A program made the position numbers and the translations under genes. The notes beneath the pieces were generated by a model that was not told the origin of the DNA, made no database searches, and saw only the letters and a list, made by a program, of their open reading frames with translations. DNA of 64,000 nucleotides, from the NCBI GenBank assembly GCA_900079685.1, contig LT599018.1:2017528-2081527 (forward strand), read 5' to 3'. The stretch is from an uncultured delta proteobacterium. Its GTDB lineage: Bacteria > Desulfobacterota > Desulfovibrionia > Desulfovibrionales > Desulfovibrionaceae. Below, in pieces: positions 1 through 8,227 of this stretch; position 1 is the stretch's first letter, and each line of letters starts with the position of its first letter.

Positions 1-351
1 AAAGTCGCAGACCGTGGTGCCGGAGCCGCTGAAAGCGAACTGCATCTGGCCGTAGCGGTAGATATCCTGGCCGCTTTCAAGGTATTGATAGGGACGCGCG
101 TCTTCGAACACGCCGACTTCAATGCGGCCGGCGGGGTCCAGGGTCAGGTCGGTGATGACCGAAAGCGAGCCGCCTCCGGACGGATTTTCATCAAGGTATT
201 GTTCCGGGACTTCATAATCGTAGCCCCAGTAAATGGTGCCGAGGCTCCCCAGACGGTCGATGCCGTCGATGAGCGCGCCCGGATCGTCGGCGTATTCGCC
301 GGAACCGCTGCCGGGAGCCCCCGCACCCGCGCCGGGACCAGCCGCCGTCAT
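1..351 (-). CDS. Hypothetical protein, 5' part (runs off left edge)
   Basis: An open frame of 117 codons starts at ATG 349-351 and reads to the window edge without a stop. An in-frame TGA at 355-357 fixes the start region. The first ~18 residues are low-complexity Gly/Ala/Pro/Ser (MTAAGPGAGAGAPGSGSG). They are followed by a normal-looking segment with motifs such as LGTIYWGYDYEVPEQYLDE and LSVITDLTLDPAGRIEVGVFED. I do not recognise a family. There is no clear Shine-Dalgarno sequence and no signal peptide. Only ~20 bases separate the start from an IS30 transposase remnant on the other strand, so the natural 5' end may have been replaced by the insertion and this ATG may not be the original start. 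Confidence 0.55.
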   Translation of the reverse strand, partial: MTAAGPGAGAGAPGSGSGEYADDPGALIDGIDRLGSLGTIYWGYDYEVPEQYLDENPSGGGSLSVITDLTLDPAGRIEVGVFEDARPYQYLESGQDIYRYGQMQFAFSGSGTTVCDF

Positions 352-371
352 CGGTCACGCAAGATGAGATC

Positions 372-485
372 ATAGCGGCAATGTGCCGCTTGAACTGGCG
401 GCCTAGAAAATGCCTTGGGTTTAAGACACCCTATGAAGTTTTTTTAGAAGACGCCAATACCCAAGGACTGGGTGTTGCACTTTGA
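372..485 (+). pseudogene. IS30-family transposase, C-terminal remnant
   Basis: Reading codons from 372 to the TGA at 483-485 gives a peptide containing LNWRPRKCLGFKTPYEVF and ending in GLGVAL. The LN-RPRK-LGF-TP-EVF block is the typical C-terminus of IS30-family transposases. Upstream sequence in this frame is lost, so only ~38 codons of an ~320-codon gene remain. The stop codon sits in GCACTTTGAACTTGAAACC (478-496), which resembles the end repeat of such elements; that point is inference. The remnant marks an old insertion and deletion event. The ~170 bases from 500 to 670 are AT-rich and I see nothing else in them. Confidence 0.75.
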
Positions 486-670
486 ACTTGAAACCGCGTT
501 TTCCTATATAGGATGGGCGGATTTATGGCAAGAAAATATTTTTTTTCTTCAACTAAAGCTGCCAGTTCGCATTCCGGGAAAAGACGGCCCGAAAACTTAA
601 CGGCCAGCTTCCCTTAAAAAATACCGGATGGAAAACCCGCTGAAAAATTGCACGGGGCCAAAAAACCGCT

Positions 671-1105
671 TCAGTACCCCGATTGCTCCAAAATTTCGAC
701 CGCCGTGACGACCAGATCATGGCACCGCGTCGTGAACAACTTGTTGTCCATGGCAAACTGCCTGCCCTCGGGTGTGGTTATGTCGCATTGCAAGAGATCG
801 CGGCAGGCTATGGCGCCGTGGAGCTCCGTAAAACGCGTCATAAAATCCTGAACCCTTTCCCCGGCAAGCCGCCGGGAAGCCCTGTCCGCCGCGTCCACAT
901 GCCCGTATTTCAGCCCGATGACCATAATCGCGCCGGTGACAGCGCCGCAGACATCCGCGCGTTTCATCCCCCCGGCGAACCCGGTGGCGATACGCAGCGC
1001 CGTGGTTTCGTCAAGACCGTACCGCTCGCAGAAAACGGCGAGCACCGCCTGGGAACAGGCGAACCCGCTTGAAAAAATCGCCAGAGCCCTGTTGACCTGT
1101 GACAT
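671..1105 (-). CDS. C_GCAxxG_C_C family (putative redox) protein
   Basis: This 144-residue soluble protein fits the C_GCAxxG_C_C family, whose spaced cysteines suggest a redox or metal role of unknown substrate. Visible motifs are FACSQAVLAVF near the N-terminus, GGMKRADVCGAVTGAIMVIGLKYG in the middle (given here as key residues G-G-M, C-G-A and G-L-K-Y-G), CRDLLQCD, and a last Cys in CHDLVV. The start is ATG 1105, preceded by AAAGAGAGGTCCC, a good ribosome site; longer upstream reading is less likely. The family is common in anaerobes, including sulfate reducers. It sits downstream of the DedA gene but is separated from it by a terminator. Confidence 0.85.
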   Translation of the reverse strand: MSQVNRALAIFSSGFACSQAVLAVFCERYGLDETTALRIATGFAGGMKRADVCGAVTGAIMVIGLKYGHVDAADRASRRLAGERVQDFMTRFTELHGAIACRDLLQCDITTPEGRQFAMDNKLFTTRCHDLVVTAVEILEQSGY

Positions 1106-1162
1106 GGGACCTCTCTTTTTGTACCCGCATGGGATCATTATATAAGGGCGCGCTCCAAAACG

Positions 1163-1194
1163 CAAAAAGAGCCGGCCCGTTGCCGGACCGGCTC
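1163..1194 (-). terminator. Rho-independent terminator of the DedA gene
   Basis: On the minus strand the inverted arms GAGCCGG and CCGGCTC are followed by TTTTTGCG. The structure lies just beyond the stop codon of the DedA gene. Confidence 0.8.
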
Positions 1195-1215
1195 GACGCT
1201 CTCGCTGACGCGCGG

Positions 1216-1905
1216 TCACGCGCCGTTGCCGTTTTTTGCTTCTTTGGCGCTCCGGATCTTCGCGCGGACAAACTCGAACACAATGGGCAGCACGGAAATC
1301 AGGATGATGGCGTAGATCATCAGGCTGAAATTGTTCCGCACGAAATCGTTGTTCGCCAGGAAATACCCCGCCGGGACCAGCAGGCAGACCCAGAGAACCG
1401 CGCCCGTGATGTTGAAAAGGAAAAACCGGCCCGGGTGCATGGTGGCGACCCCCGCCACAAAGGGGGCGAAGGTCCGCACGATGGGCACGAACCGGGCCAT
1501 GATGATGGCCTTGCCGCCGTGGCGCTCGTAAAATTCCTGGGCCTGGCGCAGGTGCTTCTTGTTCAGCAGGCGGTAGTTCTTCTCAAACACGGGCGGCCCG
1601 ATGAATTTGCCCACGTGGTAGTTCACGGCGTCGCCGAGGATCGCCGCGGCGAGCATGGTGCCCATGACGAGAAGAAGGTCCATCCGCCCCGCGCCCGCAA
1701 GCGTGCCGGAGGCGAACAGCAACGAATCCCCCGGCAGGAACGGTGTGACCACAAGGCCGGTTTCGCAGAACACGATAAAAAACAGGATGCAATAAATGAA
1801 CACCCCGTAGGCGTCCACCAGCTCGAACAAATGCTTGTCTATATGCAGGACGAACGAAACAAGCTGGCTGAACATATCAGCGAACATGGTAAAAAATTCG
1901 GCCAT
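1216..1905 (-). CDS. DedA family membrane protein
   Basis: This 229-residue inner-membrane protein belongs to the DedA/SNARE-associated family, which is linked to lipid scrambling (undecaprenyl phosphate or phospholipid recycling) and membrane homeostasis. Diagnostic stretches are FCETGLVVTPFLPGDSLLF, GDAVNYHVGKFIG and ARFVPIVRTFAPFVAGVA. The last holds the conserved R-x3-R-x-F-x-P-x3-G pattern. Hydrophobic helices occur at the N-terminal third, around residues 60-80, and at the C-terminus. I chose ATG 1905 because AAGGA lies 8 bases upstream; a GTG six bases earlier is possible but too close to that site. It is a single gene with its own terminator. Confidence 0.9.
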   Translation of the reverse strand: MAEFFTMFADMFSQLVSFVLHIDKHLFELVDAYGVFIYCILFFIVFCETGLVVTPFLPGDSLLFASGTLAGAGRMDLLLVMGTMLAAAILGDAVNYHVGKFIGPPVFEKNYRLLNKKHLRQAQEFYERHGGKAIIMARFVPIVRTFAPFVAGVATMHPGRFFLFNITGAVLWVCLLVPAGYFLANNDFVRNNFSLMIYAIILISVLPIVFEFVRAKIRSAKEAKNGNGA

Positions 1906-2123
1906 ATCCACAATCCTTCAAGAAAAAATAGGTATAAGCGCCGTTTGGACGGGAAGGCTTACGCGGCCTGAGGCATGGCGTGAACTGTTTCGGCTGCCCG
2001 CAACGGCAGCACAGACTATAGGTTTTCCCGTTCCTGGCAAGTAAAAAAATTCTCCGGAAAATCAGGCGGAAAAAACGAAACGCCCCACTCTCCCGGTCTG
2101 CCCCCGCGAAAATCAAAACCATG

Positions 2124-2152
2124 CGAAAAGGCCGCCGGAATTCCGGCGGCCC
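2124..2152 (-). terminator. Rho-independent terminator of lysA
   Basis: The perfect palindrome GCCGCCGGAATTCCGGCGGC (2131-2150) is followed on the minus strand by CTTTTCG, about 35 bases beyond the lysA stop. Confidence 0.8.
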
Positions 2153-2183
2153 CGTTATACTTTGGCGGTTCGCGCCGCGCGCG

Positions 2184-3452
2184 TCAGGCTTCCGGGAACA
2201 TCCGCATGACGTCTTCAATGGTTTCGCGGCGGCGGATAAGTTTCGCGGCGCCGTCCTTGGTTATGAGCACCTCGGCCGGGCGGAAACGCTGGGTGTAGGG
2301 GGACGCCATGGAAAACCCGTAGGCGCCCGCGTCAAGCATGGCGATGGTGTCGCCCGTCTCGATGACCGGGAGCAACCGGTCTTTCGCCAGGATGTCGCCG
2401 CTTTCGCAGATGTTGCCCACAATGGTCTGTTCCTGCGCGTCTTTTTCCGGCCCCGCGCCTTCGCGGTAGATTTCAACGTCGTGGAAGGAGTCGTACATCA
2501 TGGGGCGGGCCAGCACGTTAAAGCCTATGTCCGTGCCCACAAAATGGATATCCCCGTTGCGCTTGGTGGCGTGGACCGTGCCGAGCACCAGGCTGCATTC
2601 GGCGGAAGCGTACCGGCCCGGCTCGATGACGAACCTGCCGTTGTAGTTGTTTTCCTTGCTCCAGTTCTTGAGCAGGGCGTCGAACTTCTTGCCGAGGTCC
2701 GCCATGTCGAGGCGGGCCTGGCCTTCATATTTATGATACGGAATGCCGAACCCGCCGCCGAAGTCGATAACTTCCAGGCCGGGGAAAATTTTCGCGGTTT
2801 CCAGCAGCCATTCCACGGCTTCGAGGTACTTGTCCCCTTCCATGAACAGGGAGCCGATGTGCTGGTTGATGCCCGCAAGGGTGAGCTTGTGCTTGGCGAG
2901 AAGCGCCCGGAGCTGGTCGAACTCGTCGCCGCGCACGCCGAACTTGGTCTTGGCCCCGGCGGTGATGACTTTCTGGTGATGCCCCGCGCCGATGCCGGGG
3001 TTCAGGCGGACCATGATCTTGCGGCCCGGGAAGTTTTGGCCGAACACGTCCACCTGGTCCAGGGAGTCGAGGCTGACGAGCAGATCGTGATCCACCGCGT
3101 TCTTCATTTCCTCGACGGAAACGTTGTTGCAGACGTAGACCAGATCTTCGCGCGTGAACCCGGCGGCCAATTGCATGGCCAGCTCGCCGGGAGACATGGC
3201 GTCCGCGCACATGCCCGTTTCCCGGATGATGCGCAGGAGCGACAGGTTGGCGTTGGCCTTGCCGGAATAGCAGACGCGGAACCCCGGATGGGACGAAAGG
3301 GCCAAAAGCTCGCGGCAGCGCTCCCGCAGGATCGCTTCGTTATAGACGTACAGCGGGGAGCCGAATTCCTTTACCAGATCGTACGGCGTGCGGCCGCCGA
3401 AAAAATTGACCGAATCCGTGTACCGGGTTCGAATGCTGTGTATCATGCTCAT
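2184..3452 (-). CDS. lysA: Diaminopimelate decarboxylase
   Basis: The enzyme converts meso-diaminopimelate to L-lysine, the last step of lysine synthesis, using pyridoxal phosphate. At 422 residues it has the normal length. The PLP-binding lysine is in YSGKANANLS (about K65), followed by the barrel motifs GGGFGIPYHKYEG and EPGRYASAECSLV and the C-terminal ICESGDILAKDR and GAYGFSMASPY typical of fold-type III decarboxylases. The start is taken as ATG 3452; ATG 3446 is equally possible, and neither has a strong ribosome site. The gene lies downstream of the sugar-type permease gene but is cut off from it by a 147-bp inverted repeat, so it probably has its own promoter. Confidence 0.93.
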   Translation of the reverse strand: MSMIHSIRTRYTDSVNFFGGRTPYDLVKEFGSPLYVYNEAILRERCRELLALSSHPGFRVCYSGKANANLSLLRIIRETGMCADAMSPGELAMQLAAGFTREDLVYVCNNVSVEEMKNAVDHDLLVSLDSLDQVDVFGQNFPGRKIMVRLNPGIGAGHHQKVITAGAKTKFGVRGDEFDQLRALLAKHKLTLAGINQHIGSLFMEGDKYLEAVEWLLETAKIFPGLEVIDFGGGFGIPYHKYEGQARLDMADLGKKFDALLKNWSKENNYNGRFVIEPGRYASAECSLVLGTVHATKRNGDIHFVGTDIGFNVLARPMMYDSFHDVEIYREGAGPEKDAQEQTIVGNICESGDILAKDRLLPVIETGDTIAMLDAGAYGFSMASPYTQRFRPAEVLITKDGAAKLIRRRETIEDVMRMFPEA

Positions 3453-3573
3453 CTCTGCTGGTTGGCGTTGGCGTTCCTCTTTCCGAAACACGGAGCCCGG
3501 AACGCGGGGGAAACCGCATGAATGTAGTTGCGGGAGCCGCGCTTGTCAACGCGGCCCGGAAGAATCAATTTAG

Positions 3574-3720
3574 AGCTTGCCCGTAAATAAGTGGAGCGTG
3601 AGCCGAGGACGAGGAAAAGCCCTTTTTTGCGGAGGGAGTGTACTCTTACGGTACTCGACCGGAGCAAAAAAGGGCTTTGACGAAGTAATCGGCCACGAAA
3701 CGCTTATTTACGGGCAAGCT
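3574..3720. repeat. 147-bp long inverted repeat (MITE/REP-like), overlapping a stop codon
   Basis: The outer 18 bases AGCTTGCCCGTAAATAAG (3574-3591) are repeated exactly as the inverted complement at 3703-3720. Inner arms AAAGCCCTTTTTTGC and GCAAAAAAGGGCTTT also pair. The whole segment could fold into a long interrupted hairpin. No open frame of use lies inside. Its last two bases are part of the TAG stop codon (3719-3721) of the ABC permease gene. It could work as a bidirectional terminator, or be a small non-autonomous mobile element; the sequence does not decide. Confidence 0.8.
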
Positions 3721-4555
3721 ACTTGATGCCCGCCCGCATGAACGACTGCACGAACTGCCGCTGGAAGAGCAGGAAGGCGACCAGGAGCGGCCCGGAGGTC
3801 ATGAGCGTGGCGGCTGTAATGATGGTCCAGTCCACGCCCTGCTCGGTGGCGGAAAAGACTTGCAGCCCCACGGTCAAAGGCCGGGAATTGACGGAGTTGG
3901 TCACGATCAGCGGCCAGAGGAAGTTGTTCCAGTGGTAGCTGATGGAAACCAGGGCATAGGCCGCGTAGGTAGGCTTGGCGAGCGGCACGTAGACGTGCCA
4001 GAGCACCTGGAGCGTGTTGGCCCCTTCCACCGCCGCCGCCTCCTCAAGCTCCTTGGGGACGCTCTTGAACGTCTGGCGCAGGAGAAAGATGCCGAAGGCC
4101 GAGGCCATGTACGGCAAACTGATGGCAAGGGTGGAATCCAGCACGCCGATCCTGCTCATGGTGCTGTAGTTCTCCACCACCAGCACGTCGGGCATGATCA
4201 TGAGCTGCATGAGGATCAACCCGAAGGCCACGGTCTTGCCCTTGAAGTCATACCGCGCGAAGGAATAGGCCGCCAGGGTGCATAAGATGAGCTGCATGGC
4301 GGTCGTGAGGGTCACCAGCATGATGGTGTTCACGAAATAGCGGGCAAAGGGCGCGGCGTTCCAAGCGTTGACGAAGTTGTCCAGGGTCAGGGGCGCGGTC
4401 AGCGTGAAGCGGGTTGCGAACTCGGAGGGGTGAAAGGCCGTCCACACGGCGTAAAACAGCGGCAGGCCCCAGAGAATGGCCAGCATCCAGGCGGCTGTCG
4501 TATCGAGGACGCGGGAAAACCCCCGGCTGTCGTAGATGTTGGTCTGTTCCTTCAT
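3719..4555 (-). CDS. ugpE: ABC transporter permease, UgpE/MalG type
   Basis: This 278-residue inner-membrane subunit of a CUT1-type importer has about six hydrophobic helices and the cytoplasmic EAA loop (EEAAAVEGANTLQVLWHVYVP; key residues E-A-A-x3-G) that docks on the ATPase. The start ATG overlaps the stop of the upstream permease gene by four bases (ATGA), so the two are translationally coupled. The stop codon lies inside a long inverted repeat. The Ugp (glycerol-3-phosphate) reading rests on the gene set and on the divergent phosphodiesterase; a maltose-like sugar substrate cannot be excluded. Confidence 0.85.
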   Translation of the reverse strand: MKEQTNIYDSRGFSRVLDTTAAWMLAILWGLPLFYAVWTAFHPSEFATRFTLTAPLTLDNFVNAWNAAPFARYFVNTIMLVTLTTAMQLILCTLAAYSFARYDFKGKTVAFGLILMQLMIMPDVLVVENYSTMSRIGVLDSTLAISLPYMASAFGIFLLRQTFKSVPKELEEAAAVEGANTLQVLWHVYVPLAKPTYAAYALVSISYHWNNFLWPLIVTNSVNSRPLTVGLQVFSATEQGVDWTIITAATLMTSGPLLVAFLLFQRQFVQSFMRAGIK

Positions 4556-5436
4556 CTGTAGTGCACCCTTTTTTCGATAAAGCCGAACTGCAAGATGGCC
4601 GCGAGCCCCAGGAAGCACAGGAGGACCATGGTCAGGGTGGCGCCGTAGCCGGTATCCCAGAACTTGAAGCTGGTTTCATAGATGTAATAGAGCAGGAGCG
4701 AGGTGGCGTTGTTCGGCCCGCCCTGGGTGAGCACGAAAAGGTGGTCCACCATGCGGAAGGCGTTAATGGTGGAATTCACCAGCACGAAGAGCGTCGTCGG
4801 CATGAGCAGCGGGATGACCACCCGGCGGTAGTAATACGCGCGGGACGCGCCCTCCAGCGTCGCGGCTTCACCGAGGGATGGCGGTATCTGCTGCAGCGCC
4901 GCGAGATAGAAAATCATGAAGAAGCCCGCGTCCTTCCAGACGGCCACGGTAATCACGCAGAAGAGCGCCGTGCTTTCGCTCCCCAGCCAGTTCACGCCGG
5001 TTTTCGCGCCGAGAAAGGTCCTGATCTGCTCCAGCAGGCCATAGTCCGGGGTGTAGAAAAAGAGCCAGATATTGGCCACCGCGATCATGGGCAAAACCGT
5101 GGGCACGAAGTAGCAGAGCCGCAAAAACGCCTGCCCCTTAAGCCGGGCGTTGACCAGAAAAGCCATGAGCATGGCCAGGGATATGGCGCAGGGAATGGTG
5201 CAGAAGGCGAAAATCAGGTTGTTGCGCAGCGCTTTATGAAAGACTTCGTCCTCCAGCAGATACGCATAGTGCTCCAGTCCCACGAACTCGGCGGAAGCGC
5301 CGCCGCGTCCGTCGATAAAAAAGCTGTGGATAAAGGTCGTGACCGCCGGAACATGGGTGAAGGCCACGATCAGGGCAAAGCCTGGCAGCAGCAGGAGCCA
5401 TGCGTTGATCTGCCGCATTGTCGCCGGTTTGAGCAT
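4552..5436 (-). CDS. ugpA: ABC transporter permease, UgpA/MalF type
   Basis: This is the 294-residue partner permease of the same importer. It has an N-terminal helix (INAWLLLLPGFALIVAF), six predicted helices and the EAA motif GEAATLEGASRAYYYRRVVIP. It lacks the long extra N-terminal part of MalF and so matches the shorter UgpA form. A ribosome site GGAAAGAACGC precedes ATG 5436. It follows the binding-protein gene after an 81-base gap that holds a strong GC hairpin, and overlaps the next permease gene by four bases. Confidence 0.85.
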   Translation of the reverse strand: MLKPATMRQINAWLLLLPGFALIVAFTHVPAVTTFIHSFFIDGRGGASAEFVGLEHYAYLLEDEVFHKALRNNLIFAFCTIPCAISLAMLMAFLVNARLKGQAFLRLCYFVPTVLPMIAVANIWLFFYTPDYGLLEQIRTFLGAKTGVNWLGSESTALFCVITVAVWKDAGFFMIFYLAALQQIPPSLGEAATLEGASRAYYYRRVVIPLLMPTTLFVLVNSTINAFRMVDHLFVLTQGGPNNATSLLLYYIYETSFKFWDTGYGATLTMVLLCFLGLAAILQFGFIEKRVHYR

Positions 5437-5460
5437 GCGTTCTTTCCTTGACCGTCATTT

Positions 5461-5489
5461 CCGGCGCGGGGGTTGCGCCCCCGCGCCGG
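5461..5489 (-). other. Intercistronic GC stem-loop between binding protein and permeases
   Basis: The inverted arms CCGGCGCGGGGG and CCCCCGCGCCGG enclose a 5-base loop. No T-run follows on either strand, so this is unlikely to be a simple terminator. Such hairpins after binding-protein genes (malE is the known example) protect the upstream mRNA and lower downstream expression. That role here is inference. Confidence 0.6.
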
Positions 5490-5517
5490 GGTTGATCCTC
5501 ATTAAGCAGCGCTTTCC

Positions 5518-6801
5518 TTACTTATTATAGCGGCGCAGGATGCGGGTGGCTTCGCGCTGCGCGTCCTGCAGGGCCGGGCCGGGCTGCTTGGTGCCGTTGA
5601 CCGCGGCCTGGACCGCGTCGTCAAGGGCTTTGGTCACGCGCTGGTTCTCGTGGGTGGAGAGTTCCGGCACGGCGTGGGCCAGCTGGTCGCGGGCCACGGC
5701 GGCATAGGGGAAGCCTTCCACGTATTTTTTCATGCGCTCGGTCTGCCAGGCGTCGGGACGCACGGCCACGTAGCCGGTATCAATGCCCCACTGGGCGGCG
5801 CGCTCGGGCATGGTCATCCACTGGGCGAACTTCACGGCGGCTTTACGTTCCGCGTCGGTGGAGTTCTTGAAGATGTAGAAGTTGCCGCCGCCGGTGGGCG
5901 AACCCAGGCGGGCTTTGGCCGGGAGCATGCCCACGCCGAAATCGAATTTCGCGTTGGTGCGCACGTTGGTCAGGTTGCCGGTGGTCGTCCACATGATGGC
6001 GGTTTTGCGCTCGAAAAAGTCGCGCGGGGTCGTGGACCAGTCAATGGTGCCCTTGGGGGAAACTTCATGCTTGTAGGCGAGGTCCACCAGGAACTGCAAC
6101 GCTTCGATGTTCTTGGGGTTGTCATAGTAGACTTCGTTCCCGGCTTCGTTCATGAGTTCCACGCCGTTCTGGATGGCCAGGGCCTGGAGCATCCAGTACG
6201 CGTAGCCGGTGCTGGGGATGGCCACGCCCCACTGGCTCACCTTGCCGGAGGCGTCCTTTTTGGTCAGCTTTTTGCCCATGTCCACCAGATCCTGCCAGGT
6301 GGCGGGGCCTTTGTCCGGATCAAGCCCGGCTTCCTTGAACATTTCCTTGTTCCAGTACAGCACGATGGTGGAGCGCTGGAAGGGGATGCCCCAAGTTTTG
6401 CCGCCGGTCTGGCTGTTGCGCAGGAAACCGGGGAAATAATCCTTGGTGAAGCCCATGTTCTCTTTGCCCACGATGTCGTCGTACGCCACGATGGCGTCTT
6501 CGTCGATCAGGGTGAACATGTCGGTGGAGAGCAGCACCGCGATATGCGGCGGCTCGCCCCCGCGCAGGGCGGTCAGCGCTTTGGTGATGGTGTCGCGGTA
6601 GTTGCCGGAATAGACGGGGGTGACTTTGATGTCCGGATTTTCCTGCATGAATTCCTGGACCATGCTTTCCACGATTTTGGTGATGGGGCCGCCCACGGAA
6701 ACCGGGAAGTAGTAGGTCAGGTTCGTCTGGGCCGCCAGGGCCGTTCCCGTTGAAAAGACAAGGCAGAGAACGGCCAGGCAAAGGATACGCATACGTTTCA
6801 T
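5518..6801 (-). CDS. ugpB: ABC transporter solute-binding protein, UgpB type
   Basis: This 427-residue periplasmic binding protein of the importer carries a Sec signal peptide (MKRMRILCLAVLCLVFSTGTALA, cleavage after ALA). The mature part opens with TNLTYYFPVSVGGPITKIVE and contains VYSGNYRDTITKALTALRGG and AVLLSTDMFTLIDEDAI, a pattern seen in UgpB-like glycerol-3-phosphate binding proteins of the family-1 type. ATG 6801 follows GAGGAGAATTCC, a strong ribosome site, as expected for the most abundant component. The gene lies 92 bases downstream of the ATPase gene. Confidence 0.85.
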   Translation of the reverse strand: MKRMRILCLAVLCLVFSTGTALAAQTNLTYYFPVSVGGPITKIVESMVQEFMQENPDIKVTPVYSGNYRDTITKALTALRGGEPPHIAVLLSTDMFTLIDEDAIVAYDDIVGKENMGFTKDYFPGFLRNSQTGGKTWGIPFQRSTIVLYWNKEMFKEAGLDPDKGPATWQDLVDMGKKLTKKDASGKVSQWGVAIPSTGYAYWMLQALAIQNGVELMNEAGNEVYYDNPKNIEALQFLVDLAYKHEVSPKGTIDWSTTPRDFFERKTAIMWTTTGNLTNVRTNAKFDFGVGMLPAKARLGSPTGGGNFYIFKNSTDAERKAAVKFAQWMTMPERAAQWGIDTGYVAVRPDAWQTERMKKYVEGFPYAAVARDQLAHAVPELSTHENQRVTKALDDAVQAAVNGTKQPGPALQDAQREATRILRRYNK

Positions 6802-6893
6802 GGAATTCTCCTCAAAAAATGTTTGGGTGCGAATCCGGAACTATCAGGCAATTGTGACAACCGTGTGACGGCCGCACGTCAAAAAACCTCCAA

Positions 6894-7964
6894 TCAGCTT
6901 GGGTCAACGCGCCGGCCGGACGCCGCGTCGAAAAAGTGCAGTTTGTCTTCCGGGAAATGCAGGGTCAAGACGTCACCCGGTTTAACGGCGGGCTGTCCCG
7001 CCATCTGCACGGCCACCTGCTGGTCGCCGACCTTGCAGGCCACCACGGAATCCGCCCCGAGGTACTCCATGCTGACGACCGTGGCCTTCCATGCGCCATC
7101 GGATGGTGTGATGCCGGAGGGCCGTATGGTTATGTCTTCCGGCCGGATGCCGAGGGTGAAATCCGCCGAGCTCACGCGGGGAACGCAACAATCCTCGCTT
7201 CCGCGCACGATCACCTTCCCGTCCCGCGCGGCCACGGCCATGAGGTTCATGGGCGGCGTGCCGATAAAACCGGCCGCGAAGGTCGTGGCCGGGCGGGAAT
7301 ACAGGCGCGCGGGCGCGTCGTTCTGCACGATGTGCCCGCCCTGCATGAGGATGATGGTATCCGCCATGCTCATGGCTTCGGTCTGGTCGTGGGTGACGTA
7401 GACCATGGTCATGCCGAGCCGCTGCTGCAAGGCGCGGATTTCCCGGCGCATTTCGAGCCGGAGCTTGGCGTCGAGGTTGGAGAGGGGTTCGTCCATGAGG
7501 CAGACGGCGGCCTCCGCCACCAGCGCCCGGCCAAGAGCCACGCGCTGCTGCTGCCCGCCGGAAAGCGCGGACGGCTTGCGCTCCAGAAGCCCGGTAAGAC
7601 CGAGGATGTCCACGGCCTTTTCCAGGCGGCGCTTTTGCTCATCCGGCGAGACCTTCCGCACCTTGAGGCCGAACAGGATGTTTTCCCTGACCGTCATATG
7701 AGGGAACAGCGCGTAGGATTGAAAAACCATGGCCAACCGCCGTTTGGCGGGGTGGGTATAGGTTACGTCCGTATCGTCAATAAAAATGCGGCCGCCCGTC
7801 ACCTGTTCAAGGCCCGCGATCAGCCGCAGTGTTGTGGATTTGCCGCAGCCCGAAGGACCGAGCAGAACCAGGAGGGTCCCCTCTTCCACGTCAAAGGAAA
7901 CATTTTCCACGGCGCGGGTGGCATCCCATTGTTTGCAAACGTTCTCAAGACGGATGGCGGCCAA
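6894..7964 (-). CDS. ugpC: ABC transporter ATP-binding protein, UgpC/MalK type (TTG start)
   Basis: This is the ATPase of the importer. Walker A is GPSGCGKST (about residues 36-44), the Q-loop lies in VFQSYALFPHMTV, the signature is LSGGQQQRVALGRAL, Walker B is CLMDEPLSNLD, and the switch His is in YVTHDQTEAM. A C-terminal TOBE region (LGIRPEDITI onward) is the regulatory domain of this subfamily. I place the start at TTG 7964: AAAAGGAG lies 6 bases upstream and the product is then 356 residues, the usual UgpC length; ATG codons farther upstream add residues with no family match. It is the first gene of the four-gene minus-strand operon. Confidence 0.88.
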   Translation of the reverse strand: MAAIRLENVCKQWDATRAVENVSFDVEEGTLLVLLGPSGCGKSTTLRLIAGLEQVTGGRIFIDDTDVTYTHPAKRRLAMVFQSYALFPHMTVRENILFGLKVRKVSPDEQKRRLEKAVDILGLTGLLERKPSALSGGQQQRVALGRALVAEAAVCLMDEPLSNLDAKLRLEMRREIRALQQRLGMTMVYVTHDQTEAMSMADTIILMQGGHIVQNDAPARLYSRPATTFAAGFIGTPPMNLMAVAARDGKVIVRGSEDCCVPRVSSADFTLGIRPEDITIRPSGITPSDGAWKATVVSMEYLGADSVVACKVGDQQVAVQMAGQPAVKPGDVLTLHFPEDKLHFFDAASGRRVDPS

Positions 7965-8028
7965 AACAGACTCCTTTTCACGAAAAGATCCGGGAACGGA
8001 TAATGGGCATAACGCCGGGCAGCGTATA

Positions 8029-8057
8029 ACCATATAGATTGTTACGGTTCAGATCAA
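8029..8057 (-). promoter_or_regulatory. Candidate promoter of the ugp-type operon
   Basis: On the minus strand TTGATC (8057-8052) and TATGGT (8034-8029) are separated by 17 bases, about 65 bases before the TTG start of the ATPase gene. Confidence 0.4.
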
Positions 8058-8084
8058 GGACGCAGTTGCACGGGGAGTGCGTCC
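8058..8084. promoter_or_regulatory. Candidate operator: inverted repeat in the divergent region
   Basis: GGACGCA and TGCGTCC are inverted with a 13-base spacer and abut the -35 box of the candidate ugp-type promoter. It is the best operator candidate in the ~325-base region between the divergent ATPase and phosphodiesterase genes, which otherwise holds only the two promoters. Confidence 0.35.
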
Positions 8085-8227
8085 CAATGTGCTTCCCATT
8101 GCGCCGGTGTATGTATAACGCCGCTCCGCGCGTCCCTGCGTATCCTTGTCTAAAACCACACTGAGCCCTACCGGCGGGCGGTTACCGTTGTATGGCGGTT
8201 CTGTGACGATTGGGCGGCAACCGCATC

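Noticed and set aside
2121-3521. 466-codon frame antisense to lysA
   Set aside because: lysA on the other strand has all catalytic motifs; the antisense frame has none.
3452-3573. Lysine riboswitch before lysA
   Set aside because: The leader is too short and is bounded by the long inverted repeat; no riboswitch-like set of helices was recognisable.
3860-4285. 141-codon plus-strand frame over the permease gene
   Set aside because: Shadow of the UgpE-type permease; no independent support.
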